Source: Parietaria judaica (lineage: Eukaryota > Streptophyta > Magnoliopsida > Rosales > Urticaceae). From it: a DNA stretch of 64,000 nucleotides. Positions 13,555-25,489 of this stretch are shown here, in pieces (position 1 is the first letter of the stretch; every line of letters starts with the position of its first letter). Both the position numbers and the translations under genes were made by a program. The stretch is taken from contig OX940865.1 in NCBI GenBank assembly GCA_954871525.1, positions 25,714,420-25,778,419 of the forward strand. Direction: 5' to 3'. Below the pieces are notes generated by a model, which did no database searches, was not told where the DNA came from, and saw only the letters and a list, made by a program, of their open reading frames with translations.

Positions 13555-13866
13555 CGATCTTTTTAATTATATAGATCGAAACATCATGTCTCTCACCAGC
13601 AAACTTGAAAAGCGAGGGTGCTTGAGGAGCGTTTGAGGCAAGTTGGTCTTGACAACTTCCGGTATGATCTTGTGTTTAGACCCCATAATGGCCACAACGT
13701 GGACGTTGAAATTCGGCTCGTGGAACATTCTCCCGGCCGGGCTCACCGGCTCACAGTCACCTAATCCGACCACCGCTCCTTCGGCTATCCCTCGGCCTTT
13801 TTTCGTCTCTATAGGCTTCAGACCAGGCGGTTTTCCTCTCCATCTGATGCCTTCTTCGGACCCCAT
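7619..13866 (-). CDS. WSD-B: WSD1-like wax ester synthase/diacylglycerol acyltransferase, 7 exons, 511 aa
   Basis: This is the nearest relative of WSD-A, with the same predicted acyl-CoA-dependent ester-forming activity. Exons on the minus strand: 13866-13597, 13047-12469, 10608-10542, 10305-10193, 10060-9851, 8659-8522, 7777-7619. All are GT-AG and total 1536 bp in frame. Exons 2-6 have exactly the same lengths as in WSD-A. Key motifs are present: SPAGRMF, KHPRFSSL, PLWEVHLL, HHSLGDG, TINDVAFGITQAG, INIRPTPG, KWGNWVGYILL and FSNLVGPLEEI. The ATG at 13866 gives MGSEEG as in WSD-A; no in-frame ATG lies just upstream. Introns are larger than in WSD-A: intron 5 holds a 1.07-kb foldback element and intron 6 a short one, so the pre-mRNA contains long self-complementary RNA. 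Exons 1-2 are GC-rich, the rest AT-rich. The coding sequence looks intact. Confidence 0.92.
7969..8202. mobile_element. Short foldback element in intron 6 of WSD-B
   Basis: The left half, starting near ATTAGTGGCATAAATACC, is imperfectly complementary to the right half, which ends near GCCGCAAAT. The best-matched parts surround TTTTTCTCCCAC(G/A)TTATAGACA in the centre. The ends resemble those of the larger foldbacks at 8732-9803 and 45568-47251 (GCGGC followed by A-rich TAC). This suggests a related Mutator-like foldback family. The target duplication is not clear. Confidence 0.6.
8732..9803. mobile_element. 1.07-kb foldback transposon in intron 5 of WSD-B
   Basis: Two arms of about 516 bp (8732-9247) and 521 bp (9283-9803) are nearly perfect reverse complements around a 35-base loop. 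The outer ends read GAAAATGGCGGCATAAGTAC on both sides. There is no coding capacity. The element sits in a TA microsatellite, so a target duplication cannot be read with certainty. Structure and end sequence fit a Mutator-like foldback. It is a non-autonomous element within a transcribed intron. Confidence 0.88.
12208..12389. repeat. Two-copy tandem repeat of about 90 bp in intron 2 of WSD-B
   Basis: Each copy starts GCGAAATTATATTT and ends AATAAATATACAT. The second copy begins at 12297 and has a small internal AT expansion. This is a simple local duplication with no coding content. Confidence 0.8.
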
Positions 13867-13990
13867 GGTGTCTTGCAAGAACTATACCTTCGTATAAACC
13901 TAAATATATGTAATATAATTCCAATATATAATTATATATGTATATTATATTATATCTGTGTTATATATAGAGAGAGCAAAAGTACAAAGT

Positions 13991-14000
13991 CTATTTATAG
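13991..14000 (-). promoter_or_regulatory. TATA box of WSD-B
   Basis: The minus-strand CTATAAATAG lies about 125-134 bp upstream of the WSD-B ATG. It is embedded in sequence resembling the WSD-A promoter: the same decamer, then a CTCAAG(A) element and a TTTGTGT tract further upstream. Confidence 0.65.
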
Positions 14001-14392
14001 TCCACCGCTCAAGACAGATGCGTGGTTATTTACGTTTGTGTTGTTTTGTGTATTAATATAACTGATGCAGCATGATATGGGCATAGAGATATACATATGA
14101 CAGTGTAATGATCATGGATCGATATGGAACTACATGGAAACGCTAATATTAAAAAAAAATAAAAAATTACGGTACAAGTATAAATATATCAAACTTTTTC
14201 GTAACATGTTTTTTTTTTTCCATGGATCTACATTAACATGTTAAGGTAGTAAGTATAAAACTCAAGATATTATTTTTTTTTTCTTTCTTTCACGTATTGA
14301 ATTGATTATGTTTAATACTTTAATTTGACGCATACACGTGTAAATGACATAGTATTAACGGAGACAGATAAGTAAAGAACGAATCGGAGACA

Positions 14393-14729
14393 TAATAGTA
14401 ATGGTAATAAATCGCCTTAGCTAAGCAATTTATATTAATTAAATGTTATGCCTCATTATTATAACAAAAAAAGTTTAGTATTTTGACCGAATTATCTTTT
14501 AGAAAAAATATAATGTATACCATGAAACCGTTTAGAAAAAGAAAACTCCATGCTGCTACTTTTTTATTTTTATTTTTTTATTGAAAAGTAAAATGTACCA
14601 AAATTATCATCTCCTTGATTGCTTAAATGGTTTATTACGTCATAAATGTAGATGGGACTATTGTAAATAAATTAATGCACGTGGAATTATAAATTGCTTA
14701 GCTAAGGCGATTTATTACCATTACTATTA
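14393..14729. mobile_element. 337-bp MITE with perfect 42-bp terminal inverted repeats
   Basis: Bases 14393-14434 are the exact reverse complement of 14688-14729. The repeat includes a small internal palindrome, CTTAGCTAAG. The 253 bases between are AT-rich with no coding potential. The flanks are compatible with a TA target duplication. Perfect ends suggest relatively recent activity. The superfamily is not assigned. Confidence 0.85.
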
Positions 14730-16659
14730 GATAGGTACATGATAACGGCATTTACTTTTACAGCTGCAGTCTCGGCTTTAAGTTTAATTGATTTCAACCA
14801 TCGTAGTTATTTTTATTTAATAACTTACATGCATCTTCTCTATTTACACGCTCAAACTTAATTAGAACATGACAACTTTTATGTCAGTGAATTAATATCA
14901 CCATCTTATTTGGTATATTAAAAAAATATGGATTTTTACGGAAAAAATACTCATTTTGTTACGAAAAGTACCACATATACTCCATTTTACTTTTGGTGGC
15001 AAAATTTCCGATGATGTCACAAAATTGGCATAAGTCCTACCGTAAAGGTTCATGTCAACGTGTGATTTAATTGTATTTTTGTCTATTTTGACAAAAAATA
15101 AAGTACAAGAAGTTCAAAGAGTTGACAAACGTGCACTAAATTCTGGCATAGTAGCCAAAACATATTTTACGAGACAAAAACTAAGTTAATATATGTCAAT
15201 CGAATCACCATATATGGTCAAAAAGATAAAATATGATCACTATGAGCGAAAAACATGGCTGAATATCATATATATATATAGTCACTTGAAACTTTATAAT
15301 AGAAAGTTAATGGAATTATACTTGAGACTTAATTAATAGCTAATTTTGATCATATTTGACACTATTATCTAAGTACGCAATAATATTTTATTTAAAATTT
15401 AAGTTTGTAACTTATCTGTCGAATTTTATGTTATATATATATATACGTATTTTACCTGTATATCATAGTATCTATGTCCATATAGATACATATTATTTTC
15501 TTACGTAAATGTGTCATAGTTTTAAAATTTCATCGAGTATCATGATAAGCTATTAAGAATCAAATAAAAACAACAATGAATTCATTGTTTTGGGCGGTCT
15601 ATATACTGATCATGCTTATGCGTTTCATTTAGATACGGGTCATTCGGGAAGACGGAAGAGTTTTTTCTTTCTTTTTTTTAATTGAAATCGCCATCCTTAA
15701 ATATTACTATAAAACTTTGGAATTTAATCCAAAGAGCACCTCTATCCGAACACATTTTCAAGAATAAAGTTGGTTGAGTGCCTACAAACTATTTGAGTTT
15801 TTTTATTATTTGTGTTAGCGGTGTAATTCCTTTTTACTATTTATTTTTATTTTTATGATTTTTATTTAGTATTATGGTATAATTTATTGTTAACTACAAA
15901 ACAGAGTAAAACTAAAATTATAATGGGAAATGACGGCATAAGTACTCAAAGTCTTATTAAATATACCGTCGGAAAGAGTAACCACTTTCGAAAAATATAT
16001 GGTACGGAGAGTTTAGCGATTTCCGACGAAATCCTCGATCAAATGTGGTTGGAATAATTGTATTTTAGCTTTGATGACGTTTTCATAAAAACTTGCACAA
16101 CAAATCATTCCACCGTGCAAAGTGGCTAAAAATGTGATTTTGCCACAATTTATTTTTAAGTTCCTTGCGGCGGAGTACTTTGCAAGATGGTGGCTTTTTT
16201 AGGCCCACTCATCTTGAAAATGCCGAAACAAGTTTTTTTATTCAATTTTGGGCCGATGCTCATTTGAGCTAAATGAACTATGATACTATGTGAAGTATTA
16301 TTAGATTTTACCTTAAAATTAATTGACAATGAGAATAATAACTCTTAATTTTTAAATCGTGCTAAGTATCCATGTCTTTTATACGTTGAGAACTAACAAT
16401 TGTAACGAGGATTTTTTTTTAATAAATATTTTTTGAAATTAGCTATGAAGGAGATATTATATATTAAATAGCGTCGAGATGGCAAAGTTGTAATTAGACA
16501 AGTGGAATACATTTATAAATTCAGTCAAGGACATCAATGACATTAGTGCATATTGCAAAATATGTCTGTGTCACTCACTAAACGACTTTCTATTATAAAT
16601 TTTTATCAGTAAATGCCTTGAAAATTGATTATTAAATATAGACGTGATCAAGAACAAAA

Positions 16660-16719
16660 AGTTTTGTTTTTTTGTTTTTGTTTTTTTTGTTTTTGTTTTT
16701 GTTTTTTTGTTTTTTTTAA
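16660..16719. repeat. (T)nG-rich microsatellite
   Basis: This is an imperfect repeat of GTTTT/GTTTTTT units about 60 bp long in intergenic DNA. Nothing suggests function. Confidence 0.8.
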
Positions 16720-17291
16720 AGAGGCAGAAATATGAGGTAATAAATTAACGTTTAATAAATGTATCTTTCAACTTTTAATTTCGGAAATTTGCAGTAGATA
16801 AAGAAAATAATTCTAATCTTGTTAATAAGGGTAATCTAATTTCCATATCCAGAACTATAAATCCGGTCTCGCGAATATAGTTTGGAATTTCATTTTCAAT
16901 TATTTCTATTAGACAAGAAGTTTCTGTTTTTTTGAAAAAATATTAATTTAGATAAATTGACATTCATATGATTATACTTCTGTTTTTTGAAACCGGAACT
17001 AATACTAAAACAATCAATTTGGATTCTTAAAAATATTGTATCGGTATACTGGAATTGCCATATCAATCCATAATTCCATATATACAACACTGAAGCTGAA
17101 GGTAAGAAAACTTTGGACCAACCCATTCGATGATCGATCATGAAATTTCTTGATGTTTAAATTATTCTCAAGTTATCTCGACTCAACTTGAAATACATTT
17201 GCGAGCTAGTTTCAAACTAACAGCAAAAGTGAAAGAGACAAGCTAGATATTTTTGTCAAACCGGTAATTAGGAGTTTACATATTTTATATT

Positions 17292-17950
17292 AGAGGTGTG
17301 CATGGATTAGATTAAAACGACTCGAAATTAAAATTTAATCCAACCCTATCTTATCGAGTTTTGAAAAAGCAACTCATCCAACCCAATAACTTTGAAGGCT
17401 CAATCCAACCCAACCCGATCATGACAATGAACTTAAAAATAAAAATAAAAATATTTAAATAACACATAAATTTTAACAATCAATCAATAAACATAAACTT
17501 AATATAATGTAATTTAAACATCTTATTAAAAACTAAACATAATTAAGTCCTAAACATTCAAAAACAAAAGTACGAAATGTAGTCGTAAACTATACTAGAA
17601 ACATAATCGTAAGCATAAATTAGAAACATAGTCATAGACATAAAATTATTAGTAAACATAAAGATGAGACGCTATGTTTATTTTACTTCTTTACTCTTTA
17701 ATTATGTGTTTTTACTTACTTAAAATCAATGTATTAAAAAAAAAGTAACAAATTACTTAAAAGAAAAACTTGGTTAGGCTAATTGGGTCGGCTCAACCCA
17801 ATGCATCTGGCCCGACCCCAACTCGATAATTTATTCCGGTTGGACCTAAGCCAACCCAATCTATTGAGTTAATTAGGTTGGCTAAACTGAGATTGGGTCC
17901 AACTGAATTGGGTAGAACGGTTGGTTTGAGTTTTTTTTTCGCACACCTCT
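17292..17950. mobile_element. Non-autonomous TIR element, about 660 bp
   Basis: The ends AGAGGTGTGC (17292-17301) and GCACACCTCT (17941-17950) are perfect inverted repeats. If the repeat is counted from the first G, both sides are flanked by TTA. The subterminal sequence is rich in CAACCCAA / TTGGGTTGG-type short repeats, as in common plant non-autonomous DNA transposons that begin GAGGTGTGCATGG. No transposase is encoded. The family is unassigned. Confidence 0.65.
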
Positions 17951-19783
17951 TACTAATAGATTGCAGATATAGATAGTCAAAACCGTATTCTGAAAGACAG
18001 ATAGTCAAAACTGTAGTGCAAAGTCAAAATACGGAGCTATGTAAACCAGCAGCGAGCCAAGAATATTTGTATTTTTTGAATTGCAGTGACGGAAAAAGGC
18101 TCTGTCTTAACGGATAGTGGAAAAAAATATCCTGAGTAAGCCCCCTAGCTGCTCCACCATAAGATTTTAGTTTTACTGTCAATTTCAACATACCATCAAG
18201 TATAAACACATGACTTTTTTTCGGTTTTTATTTTAGATTCAAATTTTCTCACTCTTCGTTATATATCCATGTGTACATACTATTTGCCTACGCTTATGTA
18301 CATATATTTAGAGTTTGTACGATGATATTAAAAAACATCAGACAAGATAGTCTAAGATTAAGTTCCAATGGTTAAATTAGTATACAATTAAAATTATGCG
18401 AAAACTAAAAGTCGCGTAATGTTTTGTTTCTAATCCGAGAGATATGTCACTTTGTCACTTGCAGATCACCGACAATCACTAGTTCTCCAATAATCTTCGA
18501 TCAGATTGATTATTCTACGTCGGGTCTGCATAGCGATTTCAACTAATTATACGCTTCATACTTAACATATATTTTATCGTGATTTTAAAAAAGTTTGTGG
18601 GACGGTTTATAAGCCGCCGGCGCCGAGCAAGCTTCCATGAAGTTGGCATCTGATAATTTTGTACTAGCGATCATTTATAGCGGTTCTATACTAGTCAAAT
18701 CGCTCATCTAAATTTGATGAAACAACCGTTATTTAATAAAATAATACTAAAATTTAATAATGTTTAGTCAATTCTGTCCACTTTGGCTATTAAAATTGCT
18801 TATCACAAATAATACCAAATTAATTCTAGTCTTGAATTCTTCAAGTTGATAGCTTCCCACTTCTGCTTTGCGTCATAATTCGATCTGATGAACACATGTT
18901 TAGGCTGATGCAATTAGTCTGAAATTCTAATAAAACAAATAATTACTCTTTGAGCTCTATAGAATAAATCTAAAATTTGCTGAAAATTCAAAGTGTTAGT
19001 TATGTAAATTTATGTCCATAATTATATTACATATATTAGCGGCAATTTTTTTTGTTCCAGATTCCGATTCCGATTTCGTTTCCATTTTCAGATTTCAGTT
19101 TAGTTTACTTCATTCATTATTAATAATTTATTTGTCATCGTTCAAGTTTTAAAGTTATATTCCTAGTTCTATTTTATTTAGATGGTTGGAGTTCTATTTA
19201 TTATCTGATTATATTATAAAAGTAATTTTGTAATTATATTTATAATCGATGTACGTGAACTCGTTTTTTTTGTTTTTGTTTTTGCGTATAGTTTATTAAT
19301 TTATAACTATATTATTTAACTCTAGCATTTTCAAAATAAAAACTTAAACCTGATCCGATTTCTGAAATTCCAGAAGTATTATGAGAAAACCTAAAATATA
19401 AAATACCGGCTTTCCTGATTCCGAATTCAAACCGTTCCTTCAGCAGCCTGCAAGTACAAATTCCGCTGAAGTTGACATCAATCTGTTTCGGCAACTATTA
19501 ATGGATAGTTGCTTATATGATCAGCTGAGAAATATCATTAATGCAATCTCATCAAAGTTGTGGAAAATTGAAATCATATATATAATTTGCATATAAACCA
19601 ATCATGAACAGATATCTCAAGTTGGAAAATGATTATAATTTATATGCATATAAACAAATCATGAACAGTAATTTCAAAAGTAAACAAAATGATAAATGAT
19701 TGACGACTATACTAAGTCTAGTCACTTTATTTTAATTTGTTCATAAAACTGGTAGAGGGCTTGACCCTCAGATATTTATATAT

Positions 19784-19821
<38 letters not shown>

Positions 19822-19897
19822 TACATATTATCAGTAAACGCGTTTAGCCTTTAATGAGTTTGATCTATAATTCTTCTTCAACAAACAAATACTATAG

Positions 19898-21437
19898 TGT
19901 TGATGCCCTTTTTTGGATCAAACACTGTTGAGGCCCAAGTTGTGGATTTTGGGCCTGGCCCAATGTCGTTCGTTGACGTGGTGGGCCTTTGTTGACTTTT
20001 AGGTGGGCCTTGGTTGGCCTAGTCGTGTGGATGGCTGATTTTCCCCCTCTGTTTGTGGTTTTGATGGGACTCCGTTGACCTTGGGTGGTAGCCTGCTGAC
20101 CTTTGAGTGAGTTTTTAGTTGACCGATATGAGGACCCTGAGTAGGTGTCCCTGGCACTTCTAGATTCGAAAGCCTCTTTTCCGTTCGGGGTCCAGGCGAT
20201 CCGGGTCACTCACTACCTGTTACCGCAGGGCCTGGAATGGACAAGGCCGGGGTTACAGGTTTGGAGGCCACGCGAATCGGGGGTACCAGCGAATGGGGGA
20301 GTGCGTGCGACCAGGAAGTGAACCCTGGGGGGTTAGACTCTCCACCTGATATGGCTTGTTTAAGTCCGGGCCGGTGGAACTGTCCGCAGAGTCGTGGTAT
20401 CTTTAAGAGATACAGGGACTAGGAGACAGAACCTGTGCCGCGCAGAGCTTAGAACAAGGGTAGGTGGGGTCTCGAACCTGCCCAGGATCTTCTCCAGGGG
20501 TTCCTCTTAGAGTGATCCCTCTGTCGTTCGGATCTTAGAGAAATTCCCTCAGGTCAGACCCTACGACCTGAATTGTGGGTCCCGTTACGTGTCCCCAGAC
20601 AATACACACAGCCGCGCAGTGGACTGGAGATAGGCTGGACACAGCGTAGAACGGGACCTATCAGGCGAGTCGAGGACCTTGTAAGAATTTCCCCAGGGCT
20701 TCCGCTTTTGTAAATTTCTCACTTTCTGGACCTGAAAAAAGGGAACACCCGAGGTCAAGGGAAACAGGGGGGGTTACCCCCTGATTCACCTCCGACGCTC
20801 AACATTAGAACGGTGTTTGAGGGGAGGCGAGCTTATAGGGAGTAGAGAGAGAATCGAGAGAACTCGAGTGAGTTTCGAAGTCATACCGTTTCAACTGAAA
20901 TGAGCTTCTATTTATAATAGGATCCGGGGGTCTAGGTGCAATATAATATTGTCCGAAGGGTCCCCGGGCAATTATTTATTTATTTTCAGGTCCCTGGATC
21001 AAGATGGTACGATCCCGGCCGTCCGAGCGGGATCAGACGGCCCACAAATCTTGCAAGATGGCCACTTGCTTGCAAGTGGCGTGCAAGTGGGATGGAGGCT
21101 GCCCACAAGTGGGGCTGGTGGCAGCCAGTGGGGCCCACGGTCTGGGGCAGCAAGGGGATCGCGCCACGTGGCGCGATCTTGTGGGTTGTCTCACCCGTGG
21201 GTCCCACGGAGAGGTGTTTTAGTGTTTTTTGCTCCCGGTCCCGTCCCGTGTCCGTTTTTCACAAATCTTATGTTGTTTTTGGGTGTTTTCATATTTTTAG
21301 GAACACCGGGACACTTTGTTTTGTGAAAACGGGCCTCCGGAGGGCAGTTTGGTGTTAAAGACTATTTAATTAATAAAGAAATGATTATTTAAATAATATT
21401 TCTTTATTAATATTCTTTTCAAAAATACCCCCCAACA
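19898..21437 (-). mobile_element. Solo LTR, 1540 bp, with 5-bp target duplication TATAG
   Basis: The segment begins TGTTGATGCC and ends CCCCCCAACA, and is flanked on both sides by TATAG (19893-19897 and 21438-21442). It is GC-rich compared with its surroundings. On the minus strand a TATAAATAG (20916-20908) is followed by a CTCTCTCT-rich leader, as expected for an LTR promoter and transcript start, so I assign minus orientation. No gag, pol, primer-binding site or second LTR adjoins it. It is therefore the product of LTR-LTR recombination. The long LTR suggests a Gypsy-type element but this is not proven. Confidence 0.85.
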
Positions 21438-21454
21438 TATAGTATAGTCTATAT

Positions 21455-22331
21455 CAAGGTTTAAAATGCCGCTTGCCGATCTCGTTTCGCATTTTTCGTT
21501 TTACGGATATATCGCTTGCCGATGGGTATGTCGATGGGCAAATGGTAAAAAAAGGGCATGCCGCATGCCGCATATACCGCATATACCGCATGGGCATACC
21601 GCATGCCGATTGGGTTTTCGATGGATATTTTGTAAAAAATATTTGAGTATTTAAGCAAGATATTTATATAGGTTCAAAACTACATATTTAATAAATACAA
21701 GACATAATTGTATACAACAAAATACATTTGTAACTTAAATATGTAGGTGAAATGTATAATGTTAAGTCACTTTATTAGTTTAAGTGTATAATATTACGTC
21801 AAATTATTATGTGAAGTGAATATGTATGTTAAGTGTGAAATATTAAGTCAATATGCATGTTAATTGTATATGTGTATGTTAACAAATTTAATATTAGTTG
21901 AAGTGTATAATATTAAATGAATGAATATATATATATATATATTAAGTGTATATGTATGTTAGGTGAAGTTCATATGTATATTTGTATAATATTATTTGAA
22001 GTGTATAATATTAAGTTAAATTATTAGGTGAAGTGTATGTTAAGTGTGAATGTGCGATATTAGCTCTTGTGCAAGTATAATTATTTTTGCCGAAAATTTA
22101 ATTGGTATTTTAACCAAAATCTACCAAAAGTTTAACTTTTAGCGAAATTCCATCCATTTTTCGCACATTTTACACACAAAAGCGAAAAACGAAATTTCAT
22201 CCACTTGCCCATGCGAAAAATGCAAAAAATGGTAAAAATCCAGCGAAACGACAGGATTTTCGTTTCGCATACCTCCGAAAAACGAAAATCGGTCGAAATA
22301 TCGACCGATTTTCGCGAAATTTTACAGCTTG
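21455..22331. mobile_element. Non-autonomous hAT element, 877 bp, 8-bp target duplication GTCTATAT
   Basis: The element starts CAAGGTTTAAAATGCCGC and its other end, read inward, is CAAGCTGTAAAATTTCGC. Exact GTCTATAT duplications flank it (21447-21454 and 22332-22339). The 8-bp duplication identifies the hAT superfamily. Subterminal regions hold many short GCCGCAT/CATATACCGCAT repeats (left, about 21558-21608) and GAAAAAC/TTTTCG repeats (right). No transposase is visible. It lies 5 bp from the duplication of the neighbouring solo LTR. Confidence 0.87.
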
Positions 22332-24248
22332 GTCTATATATATACACACAAACAGAAGCTTTATGATCGTTTTAATGTATTCTACCCAATAAAATTAAAT
22401 CCAAAATCTATCATAATATATAAAGACAGTGGCAACCATAATTTTTGTGTAGCAAAAAAAAAAATTATTTATTATGTTTTTTGATGATACATGTATGTCA
22501 ATAGTATTCTATATGGGTGAAAATTTTGTAACCGTTTCTCGGTATCGTCTCAGTTTCGGTATCGATCCCGGATAGGTTTTAAATTTCTTTTGATAAATTT
22601 AGTTTAAAACAAAGAACCAATGCTTATCGGTTATCGATTTCCGATACCATACTGAGAACCGATACCAGGACCATATTTCTCAAATTTTGGTATCGGTTCC
22701 GATTGTGAACTATATGTCGTTTTAGATTTTATACTACATGTCATTTTTTCCCTTAAAAAGTTTGGGCACATTCAGTCTGATTCCTCACTCTCTTTTTCGC
22801 CGTTAGCCCTCAAACTCTCCTCCATATCACGTAATTTTGTATCCCTTTTATTTTGCAAACTCAGTGTGTAACCATGAAGAAGCTTTAGTTCTTATGATGT
22901 ACATAATGTATAAAAATATATTGATGTTAGCTTATATAAGACAATTTCAAACATTTATTTAATTTGTATTTTGTCTATTAAAAATAATCGATATACAATG
23001 TATAATACTATCATTAAAAATGCATAAGGGAATGAAAGGAAAAAAAAAGAAGTAATAGTGGATATGTAATAGTGACAAAATTTAAGGGTAGTACTGTAAT
23101 ATCTAATATATTATTATAATATTATAAATAAGTAGTATTGTCTAGTCGGTGTAATAAACTCAAAGATATGAGGGTAAAATAGTAACAAACTACAACTTAT
23201 CTTCATCATATTTTCATCTTGCTGAGAACGAAAGAGAAAGCTCGCATTGCAAAAAAAAAAAAAAAGGGGAGGACTCAGTTTATGCAAACTCAATTTAAAT
23301 TTTAAATTTATTATATTAAATATTTAAAGACCACAATACTTTAAAATACAAGATTGACATTTGTAGTTTGGAAAGAATTAAATTAAAACTAATATTAATA
23401 CCGAAAGATAATAACATGAGTGTACAAAATGCAAAAAAAAAAAAAAAAAGAGAGAAGATATTAATGTTATAAAAAAATATTACAGCAAAATAAATTAGAA
23501 ATAAAATTATAATACATAAACTAATACTCGGAAAAATCAGCTTCGTGTCCTCCAAGACCGGTGAAATATTGTAAATATGTGTCAACATTAGAAAATGGTG
23601 TTTAATACTGTTGGAATTAAAGTTAAAATATATAAATTAATACTCGGGAAAATAATTAGCGTCGGGTCCTTCAAACCCTAGCTTGTTCAGCTTCCCAAAA
23701 TACACGAACACGAGGATCGGATATTTCATTGTATAATTCAAATTTATTTTCATTATTTATTGTCTTCCAAGGGAACATTTCAGATCATAAGTGTCATTTT
23801 AACTTCAAACAATTAGGTCTTGTGTGCCTATCAAACTACAGTATGTCACATTAAATTAAACTACAAAATGTTTATAACTATTGTGGTCCGAATAGTCAAT
23901 TTTTATAACGATTCATCGCATGCTTATTTTTTATAATTTATTTATCCAACTTGTTTCATTATTGATTATTGAGTTATTTACAAAGAAAATACCTTATGTT
24001 TGAGTTTCTAGAGCTTATATAGCTGATGTTAAAATCTAATGATAAAATCTTTAATGTTGCATTTTTGCAACATTTCTTGCATTCCTTCTGTTAAATATGG
24101 TTCCCCATCAAATTGCGATAACTATCTCAGAATAAGGACTTATGATTTGCAGCGAAAATAAGATCTTTGTTGCGTTTGTAGCACTTTAATATCTAACGTA
24201 AAATTTGGTGGCACAAATACAAATCGTGCTCAAGCACGTGAGCCACCT

Positions 24249-24360
24249 CTCTCTAACCGATTTTCACACACTAGTTCCGGATTTTTGTGTTGTTTTACCC
24301 TTTGTCTCTCTAACCGATTTTCACATACGGTTCCGGGTTTTTGTTTTGTTTTACCCTTTG
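24249..24360. repeat. 56-bp tandem duplication
   Basis: Two adjacent copies begin CTCTCTAACCGATTTTCACA and end TTTTACCCTTTGT. They differ by a few substitutions. The repeat creates short open frames that are not convincing genes. Confidence 0.75.
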
Positions 24361-25199
24361 TCAATTGCATTGATTTCTGTCGTTTTCAAGGGTGTTTTTT
24401 TTTCTTTCTGTAAATCAAATGTCGTTTGTAAGAATTCTGTCGTCTCCAACCTCTGTAGTTTTCACAGCAACCCATCCAAGTTTAGTGTTGCGTTCATCTT
24501 ACATTGTCGTTTGTAGGCTTTACAGTCGTTTTCGAGTAGTCTTTTCGTTCGTTTTCACTGATAAAGTTTTTTCACATATATATCGTATCTAGTTTCTATC
24601 AAATCGACCACACACAAACTATTCCTTATAACATACTCAGATTAATTAATGCCAATCCATGAATCAATAAACTAATTGTTACAGGTATATTAGATTCCAG
24701 GTTGAGAAATTTGTTGGTACGTGTGATACAATATCTAATTCCAGTCCAAACATAGATGAAAAAATTGTAAGAGAAGAGGCAATTGTAATGAGAAACTTCG
24801 GCCCAAAAGGTGTGTTTAATGGGCCGTTTCTATTTAGCTTTCAATAAAAGTTCCTTTATAAAATTGTCAAACTAAAAATTAATTTTTTCAAATCACTTTT
24901 AAAAAACTTAAACAAACATGAATTATCAAACCAATTTAGCACTTTTTGAGATCAAAATACAAAAATGAAATTTCTTGGATCTTGATTTGGGCAATTTAAA
25001 CCGTTGAATACTAAAAATTAAAAAAGATGATTTTTTCTTCAAAATATTCTGATTCCAGACTTTTCCAGAGCCAGAAAAATTTTCCGATGCCGGTTTTTTA
25101 TTAAAAAATACCACAAATTATGTTACATTTTATACTGTATATCTGATATTTCAGATTGTCTTTTAAATCTGTAAATGAAAGCAAACAAAAACAGCAATA

Positions 25200-25233
25200 A
25201 GAACTTCAACAATATGCATATTGTTGAAGTTCT
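25200..25233. repeat. 34-bp perfect palindrome downstream of the acyl-activating enzyme
   Basis: The sequence reads AGAACTTCAACAATATG then its exact reverse complement, centred on ATGCAT. A second partial copy with an inserted repeat of TTTCAACAATA occurs at about 25269-25303. It lies about 260 bp past the stop codon of the minus-strand gene, so it may fall in its 3' untranslated region as an RNA hairpin. It may equally be a transposon scar. Confidence 0.75.
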
Positions 25234-25489
25234 TTTTTATTATTATTTTTTTTGCTTTAAAAAAAAAAAGAACTTCAACAATATTTCAACAATATGCATA
25301 TTTACTTTACAACTTATAATCATACACAATTTTTAATTTGCAATCCGAGCCTCGAGAATACACACACTAACACACATGCACATTTATAAGCATTGGACCA
25401 ATAAATCACAGAAAATAAAGTCTTGAAATTTACCTTTACACTTGTTCTTTTTCTTTTTCAAAAGTCAATTTTACCCTCACACTTCACAG

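Larger units (their letters stand above)
14001..25489. other. 11.5-kb gene-free, transposon-rich interval between WSD-B and the acyl-activating enzyme
   Basis: I find no intact gene. Elements with definable ends are listed separately: a MITE at 14393-14729, a TIR element at 17292-17950, a solo LTR at 19898-21437 and a hAT element at 21455-22331. Lesser content: sequence at about 14930-15200 that resembles 41940-42370 (dispersed repeat); one arm of a foldback-like end starting near 15925 (GGCATAAGTACTCAAAG); a T/G-rich microsatellite at 16660-16719; TA runs at about 19785-19815; a pair of similar ~60-bp segments near 23510 and 23620; and imperfect repeats around 22530-22720. The remainder is AT-rich and unassigned. 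Confidence 0.6.

Noticed and set aside
20936..21358. Overlapping ORFs of 60-140 codons at 20-21.4 kb
   Set aside because: They all fall inside the GC-rich solo LTR and show no protein motif.
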